From assembly GCA_031292515.1 (NCBI GenBank), contig JARLGZ010000233.1, forward strand, positions 47,325 to 111,324: a stretch of DNA of 64,000 bases. The letters are read 5' to 3'. The position numbers were made by a program, and so were the translations under genes. Below are positions 1-8,699 of the stretch, piece after piece. How positions within the stretch are numbered: position 1 is the stretch's first letter; every line of letters begins with the position of its first letter. The DNA comes from Puia sp. GTDB lineage: Bacteria > Bacteroidota > Bacteroidia > Chitinophagales > Chitinophagaceae. The notes under the pieces are model-generated. The model was not told where the DNA came from. It did not search any database and saw only the letters and a program-made list of their open reading frames with translations.

Positions 1-732
1 AAGATACCGCAGGAATCTCTCCAGTCCGGCGAGCTTTGCTCCATCGAGCCGGTAGTCCAGGTAATCCGTGAAATATTCGTGCAGATCAAATAAGGTATAA
101 GGATTCTCTTTGACAACTTCGGGGATATGCTCCAGCCCTTGCCGGTTTGCCACGTCAAAGCGGGCGACAAATTCCGGATCGAGTCGTTTATTGCTGATCC
201 AGGCTGCAAAAACGAAAGGCAGACCGGTCAATGCCATCCAGGCTTCCCCCAGGTCGTATACATAGGGCGATATCTTTCTCTGCTCCAAAGCCCGGTCGCC
301 GATCACCACGCCGGCCGTGCGGCCCTTGATATGATCCCTGAAATCCTCGGGGGCGTCGACCAATACAGGGCTGATCCTCCAGTATTCCCGAAGCAGCACC
401 TTGGCCAGTTGCACCGATGTCCGGCTCTGATAGTCCAGCAATACCTTGTCCACCGATCCGATCGGCGTCTCACTGAAAATACAAACCGAGGCGACCGGGC
501 CGGAACTCCCGATACAAAACCCCGTATTCAGATGATATTCCTTTAAAAAAGGGATAACGGCGACCGGCACGAGCCCCATGTCGATCTCGTCATTTACCAG
601 CATGGAAGCGATGCGGGAAGGATAGTCGATGGTAAGATCGATGTCCGTAATCACCGGTGACCGGTATATTCCATAGAGCAGCGGCTTCGTATTCAGGTAG
701 CTCACGGCTCCTATTCGTATTTTTCTGTCCAA
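1..732 (-). CDS. mqnA: Chorismate dehydratase MqnA (3' end outside window)
   Basis: First enzyme of the futalosine route to menaquinone; it dehydrates chorismate to 3-[(1-carboxyvinyl)oxy]benzoate in the cytoplasm. The frame is open from the window edge to a TTG at 732 and gives 244 residues, so only the C-terminal end is missing. It opens with IRIGAVSYLNTKPLLYG, the characteristic MqnA N-terminus with its periplasmic-binding-protein-like fold, followed by DEIDMGLVPVAV. No ATG exists between the upstream stop and this motif, which makes TTG at 732 the best start; an AAAGG lies just 2 nt upstream, too close to be a normal ribosome site. The gene is divergent from purB, and a -7 element TAATTTTG (763 to 756) fits its promoter. 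Family assignment is firm; the exact start is not. Confidence 0.9.
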   Translation of the reverse strand, partial: MDRKIRIGAVSYLNTKPLLYGIYRSPVITDIDLTIDYPSRIASMLVNDEIDMGLVPVAVIPFLKEYHLNTGFCIGSSGPVASVCIFSETPIGSVDKVLLDYQSRTSVQLAKVLLREYWRISPVLVDAPEDFRDHIKGRTAGVVIGDRALEQRKISPYVYDLGEAWMALTGLPFVFAAWISNKRLDPEFVARFDVANRQGLEHIPEVVKENPYTLFDLHEYFTDYLDYRLDGAKLAGLERFLRYL

Positions 733-743
733 GTCCTTTATGT

Positions 744-763
744 TAATTTTGGCAGCAAAATTA
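744..763. promoter_or_regulatory. Face-to-face -7 elements of the mqnA/purB divergent promoters
   Basis: A perfect inverted repeat: TAATTTTG on the plus strand (744-751), four bases, and its reverse complement (756-763). Each arm matches the Bacteroidota -7 consensus TAnnTTTG, one pointing to purB and one to mqnA. No convincing -33 TTTG was found at the right distance for purB, so the assignment rests on the -7 match and the position. Confidence 0.4.
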
Positions 764-808
764 GGGTGCGGACAATTAACGGCCTCAATTTATTCTTAAA
801 TCACCTAC

Positions 809-2161
809 ATGGAACTAAATTCACTGACAGCCATCTCCCCTATTGACGGGCGCTACCGCCGGCAATTGCAACACCTGGACGATTATTTCTCTGAATATGC
901 CCTTATAAAGTATCGGGTACTGGTCGAAGTCGAATATTTCCTGTTCCTGTCCCAAAAGAAGTTTTTTCCGCTGTCAGCGGCTACAAAAAAACATCTGCGT
1001 GCCATCGCCGAAAACCTGAGCCTGGAAGACGCGATGCAAATCAAAAAGACGGAAAGCATCACCAACCATGACGTAAAAGCCGTCGAATATTTCCTGAAGA
1101 CCCGCCTGGAAGAAGCAGGAGCAGAAGCAGTCGCCGTCAAAGAATGGATCCATTTCGGCCTAACTTCGCAGGATATCAACAACACCGCTATTCCCCTATT
1201 GTGGAAACATGCCGTGGAATTCGAATATCTGCCGGGATTGCTCAACCTGAACCGTCAGCTAAAAATACTGGTAAAAGACTGGAGCGGTATTTCCATGCTG
1301 GCAAGAACGCATGGCCAGGCAGCCAGCCCCACCAACCTCGGAAAAGAGATCATGGTCTTCGTAGAACGGATCGAAAACCAGGTAGAACTGCTCATCCAGG
1401 TCCCTTTCTCCGCCAAATTCGGCGGGGCTACCGGTAATTTCAACGCCCATCATATCGCCTTCCCAAAAAAAGACTGGGTAAAGCTTGGTAACGAGTTTGT
1501 GGAAGGGACCCTGGGTCTCCAGCGCCAGCAATTCACCACCCAGATCGAACACTACGATAATCTCGCGGCGCACTTCGACGCGATCAAACGAATCAATACG
1601 ATCCTGATCGATTTCTGCCGGGATGTCTGGACTTATATTTCGATGGACTATTTCAAACAAAGCATCAAAAAAGGCGAAATAGGGTCGTCGGCGATGCCGC
1701 ACAAGGTGAACCCCATCGATTTTGAGAACGCGGAAGGCAACCTGGGAGTCGCCAACGCTCTCTTCGAACATTTTTCCGCCAAGCTCCCTATTTCCCGTCT
1801 GCAAAGAGACCTGACGGATTCCACGGTGTTGCGCAATGTAGGCGTTCCTTTCGCACATACCATCCTGTCCCTGAAATCGATTGAAAAAGGATTGGACAAG
1901 CTGGTGCTAAACAGGGAAAAAATACAGGCCGACCTGGAAAACAACTGGGCCGTGGTGGCCGAAGCCATACAGACCGTCCTGCGAAGAGAAAACTATCCCG
2001 CTCCTTATGAAGCGCTAAAGGAACTGACCCGCGGGAAGGCAGGCATCACAAAGGCTTCTTTGCACGCTTTTATCGATAAATTGAAGATTACGGCGACCCT
2101 GAAGAAAGAACTGAAAAAAATCAGTCCGCATAACTACACGGGAGTGTCTCAGTCATTTTGA
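809..2161 (+). CDS. purB: Adenylosuccinate lyase
   Basis: Cytoplasmic lyase acting twice in purine synthesis: it releases fumarate from SAICAR and from adenylosuccinate. The 450-residue length and sequence match the E. coli-type PurB: SLTAISPIDGRYRRQL at the N-terminus, TNHDVKAVEYFLK, the catalytic-His segment ARTHGQAASPTNLGKE, and the mobile serine loop GEIGSSAMPHKVNPIDFEN that carries the catalytic Ser. The C-terminus SPHNYTGVSQSF corresponds to the usual family end, so the gene is intact. It starts with ATG 76 nt from the divergent mqnA and ends about 60 nt before the convergent prfC; it appears to be monocistronic. Confidence 0.97.
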   Translation: MELNSLTAISPIDGRYRRQLQHLDDYFSEYALIKYRVLVEVEYFLFLSQKKFFPLSAATKKHLRAIAENLSLEDAMQIKKTESITNHDVKAVEYFLKTRLEEAGAEAVAVKEWIHFGLTSQDINNTAIPLLWKHAVEFEYLPGLLNLNRQLKILVKDWSGISMLARTHGQAASPTNLGKEIMVFVERIENQVELLIQVPFSAKFGGATGNFNAHHIAFPKKDWVKLGNEFVEGTLGLQRQQFTTQIEHYDNLAAHFDAIKRINTILIDFCRDVWTYISMDYFKQSIKKGEIGSSAMPHKVNPIDFENAEGNLGVANALFEHFSAKLPISRLQRDLTDSTVLRNVGVPFAHTILSLKSIEKGLDKLVLNREKIQADLENNWAVVAEAIQTVLRRENYPAPYEALKELTRGKAGITKASLHAFIDKLKITATLKKELKKISPHNYTGVSQSF

Positions 2162-2223
2162 TGATAGCCGGCCCGCAATCATGGGCTTAGCCCCGCTACC
2201 CAGGCAGCATTTTGTATTGCCGT

Positions 2224-3810
2224 CTATTTGTGGATCTCCGAGGTGAAATGGAATTCGATATCGGGGTTATTGGTCCGTTCGGTATTGAGGAACCATTCGC
2301 TTTGCGCCAGATATACCAGGTATCCGTCTTTATCCTCCGCGATATTGGCATGTTTGAAGCGCGTGAAATCTTCCAGTTTCTTCGGATCCTTACTGGTGAT
2401 CCAGCAGGCCTTATAAAAAGGCAACGCGTTAAACTGGACCGAAGCCCCGTATTCGTGCAGCAGACGATACTGAATCACCTCAAACTGCAATTCCCCCACG
2501 CAACCGATGATCTTCTTATTACCGCCGTATTGGGTAAACAGTTGGGCCACGCCTTCGTCCGTCAGTTGTAAAAGTCCTTTCTCCAATTGCTTGGTCTTCA
2601 TCGGATCCTTGTTCAGCACCTCTTTAAAAATCTCCGGTGAAAAAGAAGGGATTCCGGTGAAATAGAAATCCTCGCCTTCGGTGAGGGTATCCCCGATTTT
2701 AAAATTGCCGGTATCGAACAGTCCTACCACATCGCCCGGGTAGGCTTCATCGATCACGTCCTTGTCCCTCGCCAGGAAGCTATAAGGATTGCTGAACCGG
2801 ACTTCCTTCTCCAGCCGGACATGATGAAAATATTTATTACGCTCGAATTTTCCGCTGCAGACGCGCAGGAAGGCGATCCGATCCCGGTGTTTGGGGTCCA
2901 GGTTGGCATGAATCTTAAAGATGAAACCGCTGAATTTGTCTTCATTCACATCCAGCAATCTCAAGGATGTCTGCCGGCTGCGCGGAGTGGGTGCAATGCG
3001 TATGAATGTATCCAGCATTTCCCGGACGCCGAAATTGTTTATAGCGCTGCCAAAAAACACCGGAGCCACCCGACCCGCCAGGTAATCTTCCACCTTCAGT
3101 TCCCCGTGTACTCCATCTACGAGTTCCACATCCTCCCGTAGGATGGCCGCATCTCTTTCACCCAGGCGGTCATCCAGCAAAGCGTTGCCGAGGCTTTCTA
3201 TCTTTAACGTATCCTCGTCTGCGCCCTTGGTGTTGGCCGTAAACAGGACCAGGTTCTTCTCATAAAGGTTGTACACACCTTTGAAGTCCTTTCCGCTGTT
3301 GATGGGCCAGGTCATGGGATGCAACTGGATATTGAGCTCTTTTTCTATTTCTTCCAACAAGTCGAAACGGTTTTTGCCATCCCGGTCCATTTTGTTGATG
3401 AAGACGATCACCGGCGTGTCACGCATCCGGCAGACTTCCATCAGCCTGCGGGTCTGGGCTTCTACCCCGTTCACGCTGTCGATCACCAGGATGACACTAT
3501 CGACCGCGGTCAGGGTACGGTAGGTGTCCTCCGCAAAATCCTTGTGGCCGGGCGTATCGAGGAGGTTTACCAGGTCATTCTTGTATTGGAAGCTCATCAC
3601 CGAAGTAGCGACGGAGATACCACGCTGCCGTTCGATCTCCATGAAATCGCTGGTGGCGTGCTTTTTAATTTTGTTGCTTTTGACGGCTCCCGCTGTCTGA
3701 ATGGCGCCTCCAAACAACAGAAACTTTTCGGTAAGCGTCGTCTTGCCGGCATCCGGGTGCGATATGATGGCAAAAGTCCTGCGTTTATTGATCTCACTTG
3801 TATACTTCAT
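2224..3810 (-). CDS. prfC: Peptide chain release factor 3
   Basis: GTPase that recycles RF1/RF2 from the ribosome after peptide release. Visible GTPase motifs are G1 [15 protein letters not shown]3 [16 protein letters not shown] and G4 INKMDRDG, followed by the RF3-specific C-terminal domains. The open frame extends upstream to 3861, but the ATG at 3810 (protein start [20 protein letters not shown]) gives 528 residues, essentially the length of E. coli RF3, and is preceded by AGGG five bases away; I chose it. A -7-like TACCTTTG on the minus strand (3885 to 3878) would give a leader of about 60 nt containing the small hairpin CCGCTT/AAGCGG near 3861-3873. Convergent with purB. Confidence 0.96.
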   Translation of the reverse strand: MKYTSEINKRRTFAIISHPDAGKTTLTEKFLLFGGAIQTAGAVKSNKIKKHATSDFMEIERQRGISVATSVMSFQYKNDLVNLLDTPGHKDFAEDTYRTLTAVDSVILVIDSVNGVEAQTRRLMEVCRMRDTPVIVFINKMDRDGKNRFDLLEEIEKELNIQLHPMTWPINSGKDFKGVYNLYEKNLVLFTANTKGADEDTLKIESLGNALLDDRLGERDAAILREDVELVDGVHGELKVEDYLAGRVAPVFFGSAINNFGVREMLDTFIRIAPTPRSRQTSLRLLDVNEDKFSGFIFKIHANLDPKHRDRIAFLRVCSGKFERNKYFHHVRLEKEVRFSNPYSFLARDKDVIDEAYPGDVVGLFDTGNFKIGDTLTEGEDFYFTGIPSFSPEIFKEVLNKDPMKTKQLEKGLLQLTDEGVAQLFTQYGGNKKIIGCVGELQFEVIQYRLLHEYGASVQFNALPFYKACWITSKDPKKLEDFTRFKHANIAEDKDGYLVYLAQSEWFLNTERTNNPDIEFHFTSEIHK

Positions 3811-3877
3811 AGATGCCCTGTCATTAATATTATACATTTGCAACTTACACCGTCGCAACATCCGCTTAAAGCGGCGG

Positions 3878-3885
3878 CAAAGGTA
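3878..3885 (-). promoter_or_regulatory. Candidate -7 element for prfC
   Basis: Reads TACCTTTG on the minus strand, matching TAnnTTTG, about 68 nt upstream of the prfC start. No clear -33 TTG is seen; support is the consensus match and position only. Confidence 0.35.
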
Positions 3886-3929
3886 AGTTATCCTGATTTT
3901 GAAAAAAACTCTTAAATAACACCCTGATT

Positions 3930-5162
3930 ATGAAGCGCTACTTATTTCTGTGTCTGTTGATTACCGGCTATTCCCATCTCGAGGCTCAGCACCGCGCAAA
4001 AAAGGTGATCTTTATCATCGCCGACGGGATTCCCGCCGATATGATTGAGAAGGCAAAGCCTCCCGTCATCAACGCAATTGCAAAGACCGGCGGGTATAAA
4101 AGAGCCCATGTGGGTGGCGAGAGAGGCGGATATTCCCAGACCCCTACCATCTCGGCCGTGGGGTATAATAGTTTGCTGACGGGCGTATGGGCGAACAAAC
4201 ACAATGTGTGGGGAAACGATATTAAGGATCCCGATTACAACTACCCCAGCCTGTTCCGGCTGCTTAAGGAAGCCTACCCGGATAAAAAGACGGCGATCTT
4301 CTCTACCTGGCAAGACAACCGGACCAGGCTGGTCGGCGATTCCCTTCCCCAGACAGGTAATTTTGCCATAGACTATCATGCGGACGGCTTTGAGCTGGAT
4401 ACGCTGGGGTATCCCCACGATCCGAAAAGCGGGTACATCCATGCGATCGACGAGAAAGTGACCGGGCTGGCCGCCGACTGCATCAGGAACCAGGCCCCCG
4501 ACCTCACGTGGCTCTATCTCGAGTATACCGACGATATGGGTCATCGGTATGGGGACGGCCCGCAGATGAACGAGGCCATCGGCTATATGGATCGGCAGGT
4601 CGGCAAGATCTGGAACGAGATCCAATACCGGCAGCAGCATTTCGCGGAAGACTGGCTGATCGTCATCACAACCGATCATGGCAGGGATTCCGTCACCGGG
4701 AGGAATCATGGCGGACAAAGCGACCGGGAAAGGACGACATGGATCGTGACGAACGCTCATGGGTTAAACAGCTATTGGAAGGATTCCGAACCGGCAATCG
4801 TTGACATCCTGCCCACGATAACGAGGTTTATGGATATTCCCCTACCAAGGGAGAACCTGATGGAATTGGACGGGGTGGCGCTGATCGGGAAAGTATCCGT
4901 TACGGAGCCTGCCGTCCGGCTGGCCGAGGGGAAGTTCGACATTCACTGGAAGCCGGTGGACAAGGACGGGCATCTAAAAATATGGGTATCCACGACCAAT
5001 CATTATAAGGAGGGGGGCAAAGACAGTTATAAGCTGCTCGGCGAGGTGCCGGTATCTCAGCGTTCGGCTATTTTTGGGGCCGGATCCGATTCTTCCGCGT
5101 TTTATAAGATCGTCCTGGAAGCTCCGGACAACACGGTCAACAGGTGGATACCCGTGAAATAA
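3930..5162 (+). CDS. Secreted alkaline-phosphatase-superfamily phosphodiesterase (NPP-like)
   Basis: A 410-residue exported metallo-enzyme of the alkaline phosphatase/nucleotide pyrophosphatase-phosphodiesterase superfamily. A signal peptide covers about residues 1-19 (MKRYLFLCLLITGYSHLEA). Metal-ligand motifs of the superfamily are visible in order: KVIFIIADG with Asp32, the nucleophile loop TPTISAVGYNSLLTG, EYTDDMGHRYGDG, VITTDHGRD and NHGGQSDRE. These place it with the type I phosphodiesterase family rather than with classical PhoA; the natural substrate cannot be told from sequence. The last roughly 100 residues form an extra C-terminal segment without an obvious motif. The 3' end lies 5 nt from the convergent lipoprotein gene. 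The family is secure, the substrate unknown. Confidence 0.87.
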   Translation: MKRYLFLCLLITGYSHLEAQHRAKKVIFIIADGIPADMIEKAKPPVINAIAKTGGYKRAHVGGERGGYSQTPTISAVGYNSLLTGVWANKHNVWGNDIKDPDYNYPSLFRLLKEAYPDKKTAIFSTWQDNRTRLVGDSLPQTGNFAIDYHADGFELDTLGYPHDPKSGYIHAIDEKVTGLAADCIRNQAPDLTWLYLEYTDDMGHRYGDGPQMNEAIGYMDRQVGKIWNEIQYRQQHFAEDWLIVITTDHGRDSVTGRNHGGQSDRERTTWIVTNAHGLNSYWKDSEPAIVDILPTITRFMDIPLPRENLMELDGVALIGKVSVTEPAVRLAEGKFDIHWKPVDKDGHLKIWVSTTNHYKEGGKDSYKLLGEVPVSQRSAIFGAGSDSSAFYKIVLEAPDNTVNRWIPVK

Positions 5163-5167
5163 AAGCC

Positions 5168-5632
5168 TTACTGCATAAAGGAATCCAACGGCTGTTTTCC
5201 TTCATAATGAAAGGGCACAGAGAAAGGCACACCGCTTCTCTTGAGCCATGCCCTGCCATCCATTCTTATATTCACCTGTTTGTCGAGCAGTATCTGAAAG
5301 GCATTGCTTAAAAGGCTTTGGAGATCCAGTTGCAGCGTGACGGGTATGGAGAAGGTATCGGTCTTGGGTATGCGGATGGAAGAGTCGAGGCTGGAACGAC
5401 CGGCTGGTTTATCGTTCAGAAAAATATCGACTTCCGCCCGCTTTAATTCCAGGTTGAAATGATTCGGGTTATAAAACTTCAGGTCTGCCGAGATCAGGGT
5501 CTCCCGGCCACTCGTCTTGCTGAGGCGGATATTTTCAAATCCCTGGTATTCCGGAGCCTCCGGTTTGCGGCAACCGACCAGGGTCCCGAGGAGAACCACG
5601 AGCGCCCATACCTGCCAATTTCTTTGTTTCAT
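5168..5632 (-). CDS. LEA type 2 (WHy-domain) lipoprotein
   Basis: Short lipoprotein of 154 residues with a lipobox LVGC ending at about residue 22 and a WHy/LEA-type 2 beta-sandwich: QGFENIRLSKTS, ISADLKFYNPNHFNLELKRAEVD and LQSLLSNAFQILLD. WHy proteins occur widely in bacteria and are linked to desiccation or stress tolerance; no enzymatic role is expected. The open frame runs upstream to 5683, but the ATG at 5632 places the signal sequence MKQRNWQVWALVVLLGTLVGC at the N-terminus, so that start is preferred. Divergent from the DUF2252 gene and nearly touching the phosphodiesterase gene tail to tail. Confidence 0.8.
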   Translation of the reverse strand: MKQRNWQVWALVVLLGTLVGCRKPEAPEYQGFENIRLSKTSGRETLISADLKFYNPNHFNLELKRAEVDIFLNDKPAGRSSLDSSIRIPKTDTFSIPVTLQLDLQSLLSNAFQILLDKQVNIRMDGRAWLKRSGVPFSVPFHYEGKQPLDSFMQ

Positions 5633-5733
5633 GATAACGCAAGATACGTGGATCGACGGGAAATGCCTTACCTGCCCATTCAATATATTTGTAATATTGT
5701 TGAAACTTCTGTTAACTTTCTAAAAAAAATATA

Positions 5734-6990
5734 GTGGCAACTATCGTCGAAAGGATCAAGCAGTTCAATAGCGACAGGATACCTGTTTATACGGCTCTAA
5801 AATATAAGATGATGGCGCAGAATGCCTTCCGGTTTTTCAGGGGTACCTGTCACCTGTTCTATGAGGACCTTAAGGAATCCGATGCCATTCCCCAGTACCC
5901 GCTTAGCTGGATCTGTGGCGATCTGCATCTTGAAAATTTCGGCAGTTATAAGGGGGACAACCGTCTTGTCTATTTCGACCTGAACGATTTCGATGAAGCG
6001 GTGCTGGCCCCTGTCACCTGGGAACTGGCCCGGATGATCACCAGCATTTTTACCGGGCTGGATTCACTGGGTATAAAAAAAAAGGAGGCGACCCGCGTCG
6101 CCCGGTTGTTCCTCCATACTTACTCCGAAATGATCGGCAAAGGCAAGGCCCGTTATATAGAGCCCCAGACGGCCCGGGGCATCGTCCTGGAATTCCTGGA
6201 CCAGGTCTGCGAACGAAGGCAGAAAGAGCTCCTTCGGGCGAGGACGGTAAAAAAGGAAGGCAGGCTGAAGCTCCTCATCGATGAGATACGTCTTTTTGCG
6301 CTGGACAAACCGCTCAAGCGGGAGCTCACGGCTCATTTGACGAAATGGATCGGCGATACGCCCCTGCTTCGTGGCCGCTACCGGGTCATTGACGCAGCCT
6401 TTCGTATTGCGGGAACCGGCAGCATCGGTGTCAGGAGATATGTATTCCTGTTGAAGACTACGCGGGAGCCCAAAAAGCATCTTCTTATAGATATGAAGCA
6501 ATCTCCACCCTCTTCGGTCCAGCCATATTGCGTCGGTCCACAGCCTGCCTGGTCTTCGGAGGCAGAAAGGGTGGTGACCATCCAGGAGCATATGCAGAAC
6601 ATCGCACCTGCCCTGCTAAGCACCACCATGTTTAAAGAGCAGTCCTATGTCGTGAAAGAGATGCAGCCTGCGGACGATAAGATCAATTTTCTGCTGATCA
6701 AAGACCATTATGAGGATATCAGCCGGGTGATCCGGGACATGGCCCTCCTTACCGCATCGGCGCAATTGAGGAGCTCCGGCAGAAGGGGTTCCGCGGTAGC
6801 CGATGAACTGGTCGCTTTCGGTAATGACCATCACTGGCAGGCGGGCATACTCGAATACGCGTCCGGATACGCCGCGAAGGTGAAAAAGGACTACCGGGAG
6901 TTTCTAAAAGCTTACAATGCAGGATCCTTTGATGGGCCCAAATCGGGCAAAAAGCCGGCAGCCAAGTCCCGGAAGCAGGGCGACAAATGA
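5734..6990 (+). CDS. DUF2252 family protein (kinase-like fold)
   Basis: A 418-residue member of DUF2252, an uncharacterised family distantly resembling aminoglycoside/choline kinases. The signature ICGDLHLENFGSYKG followed by LVYFDLNDFDEAVLAPVTWELARM is visible near residues 60-105 and resembles the catalytic loop and metal-binding Asp of the APH fold; whether the family phosphorylates anything is not known. The C-terminus is Lys-rich (KSGKKPAAKSRKQGDK). The start is GTG at 5734; an in-frame stop lies at 5713 and no ATG exists in between. A -7-like TATATTTG at 5684-5691 would give a leader of about 40 nt. No operon partner: upstream is divergent, and mgtC-like follows after about 80 nt. Confidence 0.85.
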   Translation: MATIVERIKQFNSDRIPVYTALKYKMMAQNAFRFFRGTCHLFYEDLKESDAIPQYPLSWICGDLHLENFGSYKGDNRLVYFDLNDFDEAVLAPVTWELARMITSIFTGLDSLGIKKKEATRVARLFLHTYSEMIGKGKARYIEPQTARGIVLEFLDQVCERRQKELLRARTVKKEGRLKLLIDEIRLFALDKPLKRELTAHLTKWIGDTPLLRGRYRVIDAAFRIAGTGSIGVRRYVFLLKTTREPKKHLLIDMKQSPPSSVQPYCVGPQPAWSSEAERVVTIQEHMQNIAPALLSTTMFKEQSYVVKEMQPADDKINFLLIKDHYEDISRVIRDMALLTASAQLRSSGRRGSAVADELVAFGNDHHWQAGILEYASGYAAKVKKDYREFLKAYNAGSFDGPKSGKKPAAKSRKQGDK

Positions 6991-7069
6991 GCGGCAAATG
7001 ATCTGTTGCATGGTCGGTTCAATTTATTAAATTTATTAATTTGTCAATTTATCAAAACTGCCAACTACC

Positions 7070-7705
7070 ATGACATCTTTAGGGGAGATTATCTGGAAAC
7101 TGGTCCTGGCCATATTGGTGGGCGCCGTAGTAGGAGCCGAAAGAGAATATCGCAGCAAATCGGCGGGGTTTCGAACCCTGACCATGATCTGTCTCGGGGC
7201 CGCTATGTTCACCATGTTCTCACAGGCCATCGGCGGAAGCGGCAACCCTGACCGGATCGCCTCCAATATCGTCACCGGGATCGGTTTCGTAGGGGCGGGC
7301 GTAATTTTTAAAGGCGACTACCGGGTCAATGGCATTACGACGGCCGCCATGATCTGGGTGACGGCCGCCCTGGGCGTGGGCATCGGGGCCGGATACTGCT
7401 GGACTTCTGTCATCGCCTGCCTGTTGATATTACTCGTGCTTTTTGGGTTTACCCGGCTGGAGATCATGATCGACCGGATCAACCAGGTAAGGGAATATAA
7501 GATCGTATGTTCTTTCGAGACAGGCGCGCTTCACCGGTACGAGGAGCTTTTCAAACAGCATCATCTCCGGTTCATCCGCAACAGGCAGACGAAATCCGGG
7601 GAACTTCTAACGGGAGAATGGGTGGTGACCGGCTCGGAGAAGTGTCACCACCGGCTGATATCGCTGATCATAAAAGACCCTACGGTCAAGGCCTTCGACT
7701 TCTAG
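7070..7705 (+). CDS. MgtC/SapB family membrane protein
   Basis: Inner-membrane protein of 211 residues. The N-terminal half holds about four hydrophobic helices with the family hallmarks LVGAVVGAEREYRSKSAGFRT, IVTGIGFVGAGVIFKGD and VNGITTAAMIWVTAALGVGIGAGYC; a soluble C-terminal domain of about 70 residues follows. MgtC-like proteins are associated with survival at low magnesium and modulation of ATP synthase in pathogens, but most environmental homologues are uncharacterised, so the symbol mgtC is not assigned. The preceding leader is AT-rich with repeated 'aatttatta' runs (7021-7055). The gene stands alone; the convergent epimerase gene ends 76 nt further. Confidence 0.88.
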   Translation: MTSLGEIIWKLVLAILVGAVVGAEREYRSKSAGFRTLTMICLGAAMFTMFSQAIGGSGNPDRIASNIVTGIGFVGAGVIFKGDYRVNGITTAAMIWVTAALGVGIGAGYCWTSVIACLLILLVLFGFTRLEIMIDRINQVREYKIVCSFETGALHRYEELFKQHHLRFIRNRQTKSGELLTGEWVVTGSEKCHHRLISLIIKDPTVKAFDF

Positions 7706-7781
7706 CGAAGTTCCCACGATATTGCCTGCTGCCGTAGCCCCAGGATCCATATGTCCAAAATCCGGGTATTGCCGGGGTCTA

Positions 7782-8651
7782 CTAGTACAGCGTAATACGC
7801 CAGCTTCTTTCAAAAGTCTCCCCCGGCGCCAGGCGATTGATCCCTTCTTTATCGGCCAATCGCTGGTTTGTATCGACACTGTCGGCGATGCCGCACCAGG
7901 GTTCTATGCAGACAAAATCCGCCTTTGGCGCGGCCCATATACCCAGGAAAGGGAACCCGCCGAAATCGAAATCGAGACCGTGCGGCGTCCTGTCGGATCG
8001 CAGGGAGACGGTTGTGGAAGCCAGCGACTTAAACACCAGGGCATCCTTGCTGAACAACTCTTTTTTAAGCGGTATGGTGGCCTCGGCGGTAAGAAAAGGA
8101 TCGGATCTTGTCTCTATCAGCCCGTCTTTCGAAATAGGCCAACGCGGCGCCGTCTCCTCTTTCCCAAACACCAATTGATAGTCTGTATATCCCGTGCCGG
8201 CCACGAGAGGCACCCGGAACGCCGGATGGCCGCCGACGGAGAAATAGAGGGGCTCCCGGGAGGGGTTTTCAACGGTATAAACGACCTGCAAGCTCGTCCC
8301 CTTCAGGAGATAACCGACCCGGAGCACAAACTCAAAAGGAAATTTCTTACGCGTCTCTTCATCGCTGGTCAGCACGAAACGGATCGAATCGAACTGCGCG
8401 TCTTCCACTTCGAACGTCAAATCGCGGGCAAAGCCGTGTCTGCCTAGATGATAGGGCTTATCTTCGTAGTAATAGGTCTCATCCTTCAGACTGCCGACGA
8501 TCGGAAAAAGCAGCGGCGACCTTTTGGCCCAGTACGCCGGGTCTCCATTCCAGAGATACTCAAGCTGGCAGCCTTTGTTGAAAATGCTCTGCAATTCGGC
8601 GCCTTTGGGGCTGATGACTATTTTCAGATCCGGGTTCTCAATGGTGAACAT
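7782..8651 (-). CDS. Aldose 1-epimerase family protein (LacX-like)
   Basis: Cytoplasmic mutarotase-fold protein of 289 residues. Galactose-mutarotase-type residues are visible: RSPLLFPIVGSLKDE, HLGRHGFARD (His), YFSVGGHPAFRVPL (His) and DFVCIEPWCGIADS (the catalytic-base Glu position). The short length without signal peptide places it in the LacX/YihR-like group, whose members act on sugars or sugar phosphates of unsettled identity. A -7 TAATTTTG on the minus strand (8676 to 8669) lies 18 nt upstream of the ATG, giving a very short leader as is usual in Bacteroidota. Divergent from the ABC permease gene. Confidence 0.88.
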   Translation of the reverse strand: MFTIENPDLKIVISPKGAELQSIFNKGCQLEYLWNGDPAYWAKRSPLLFPIVGSLKDETYYYEDKPYHLGRHGFARDLTFEVEDAQFDSIRFVLTSDEETRKKFPFEFVLRVGYLLKGTSLQVVYTVENPSREPLYFSVGGHPAFRVPLVAGTGYTDYQLVFGKEETAPRWPISKDGLIETRSDPFLTAEATIPLKKELFSKDALVFKSLASTTVSLRSDRTPHGLDFDFGGFPFLGIWAAPKADFVCIEPWCGIADSVDTNQRLADKEGINRLAPGETFERSWRITLY

Positions 8652-8699
8652 ACGACTGATTTTTGGGGCAAAATTAGTTATTTAGGAGTAAATTGTACC

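Noticed and set aside
883..1858. Several long minus-strand frames inside purB
   Set aside because: They mirror the codon pattern of a firmly identified plus-strand gene and contain no family sequence.
3942..4760. 272-residue minus-strand frame inside the phosphodiesterase gene
   Set aside because: Antisense shadow of a gene with clear motifs and signal peptide.
8448..8699. 84 extra codons upstream of the MacB-like permease
   Set aside because: This part is antisense to the start of the epimerase gene, whereas ATG at 8700 gives the normal family N-terminus and has GGAG upstream.
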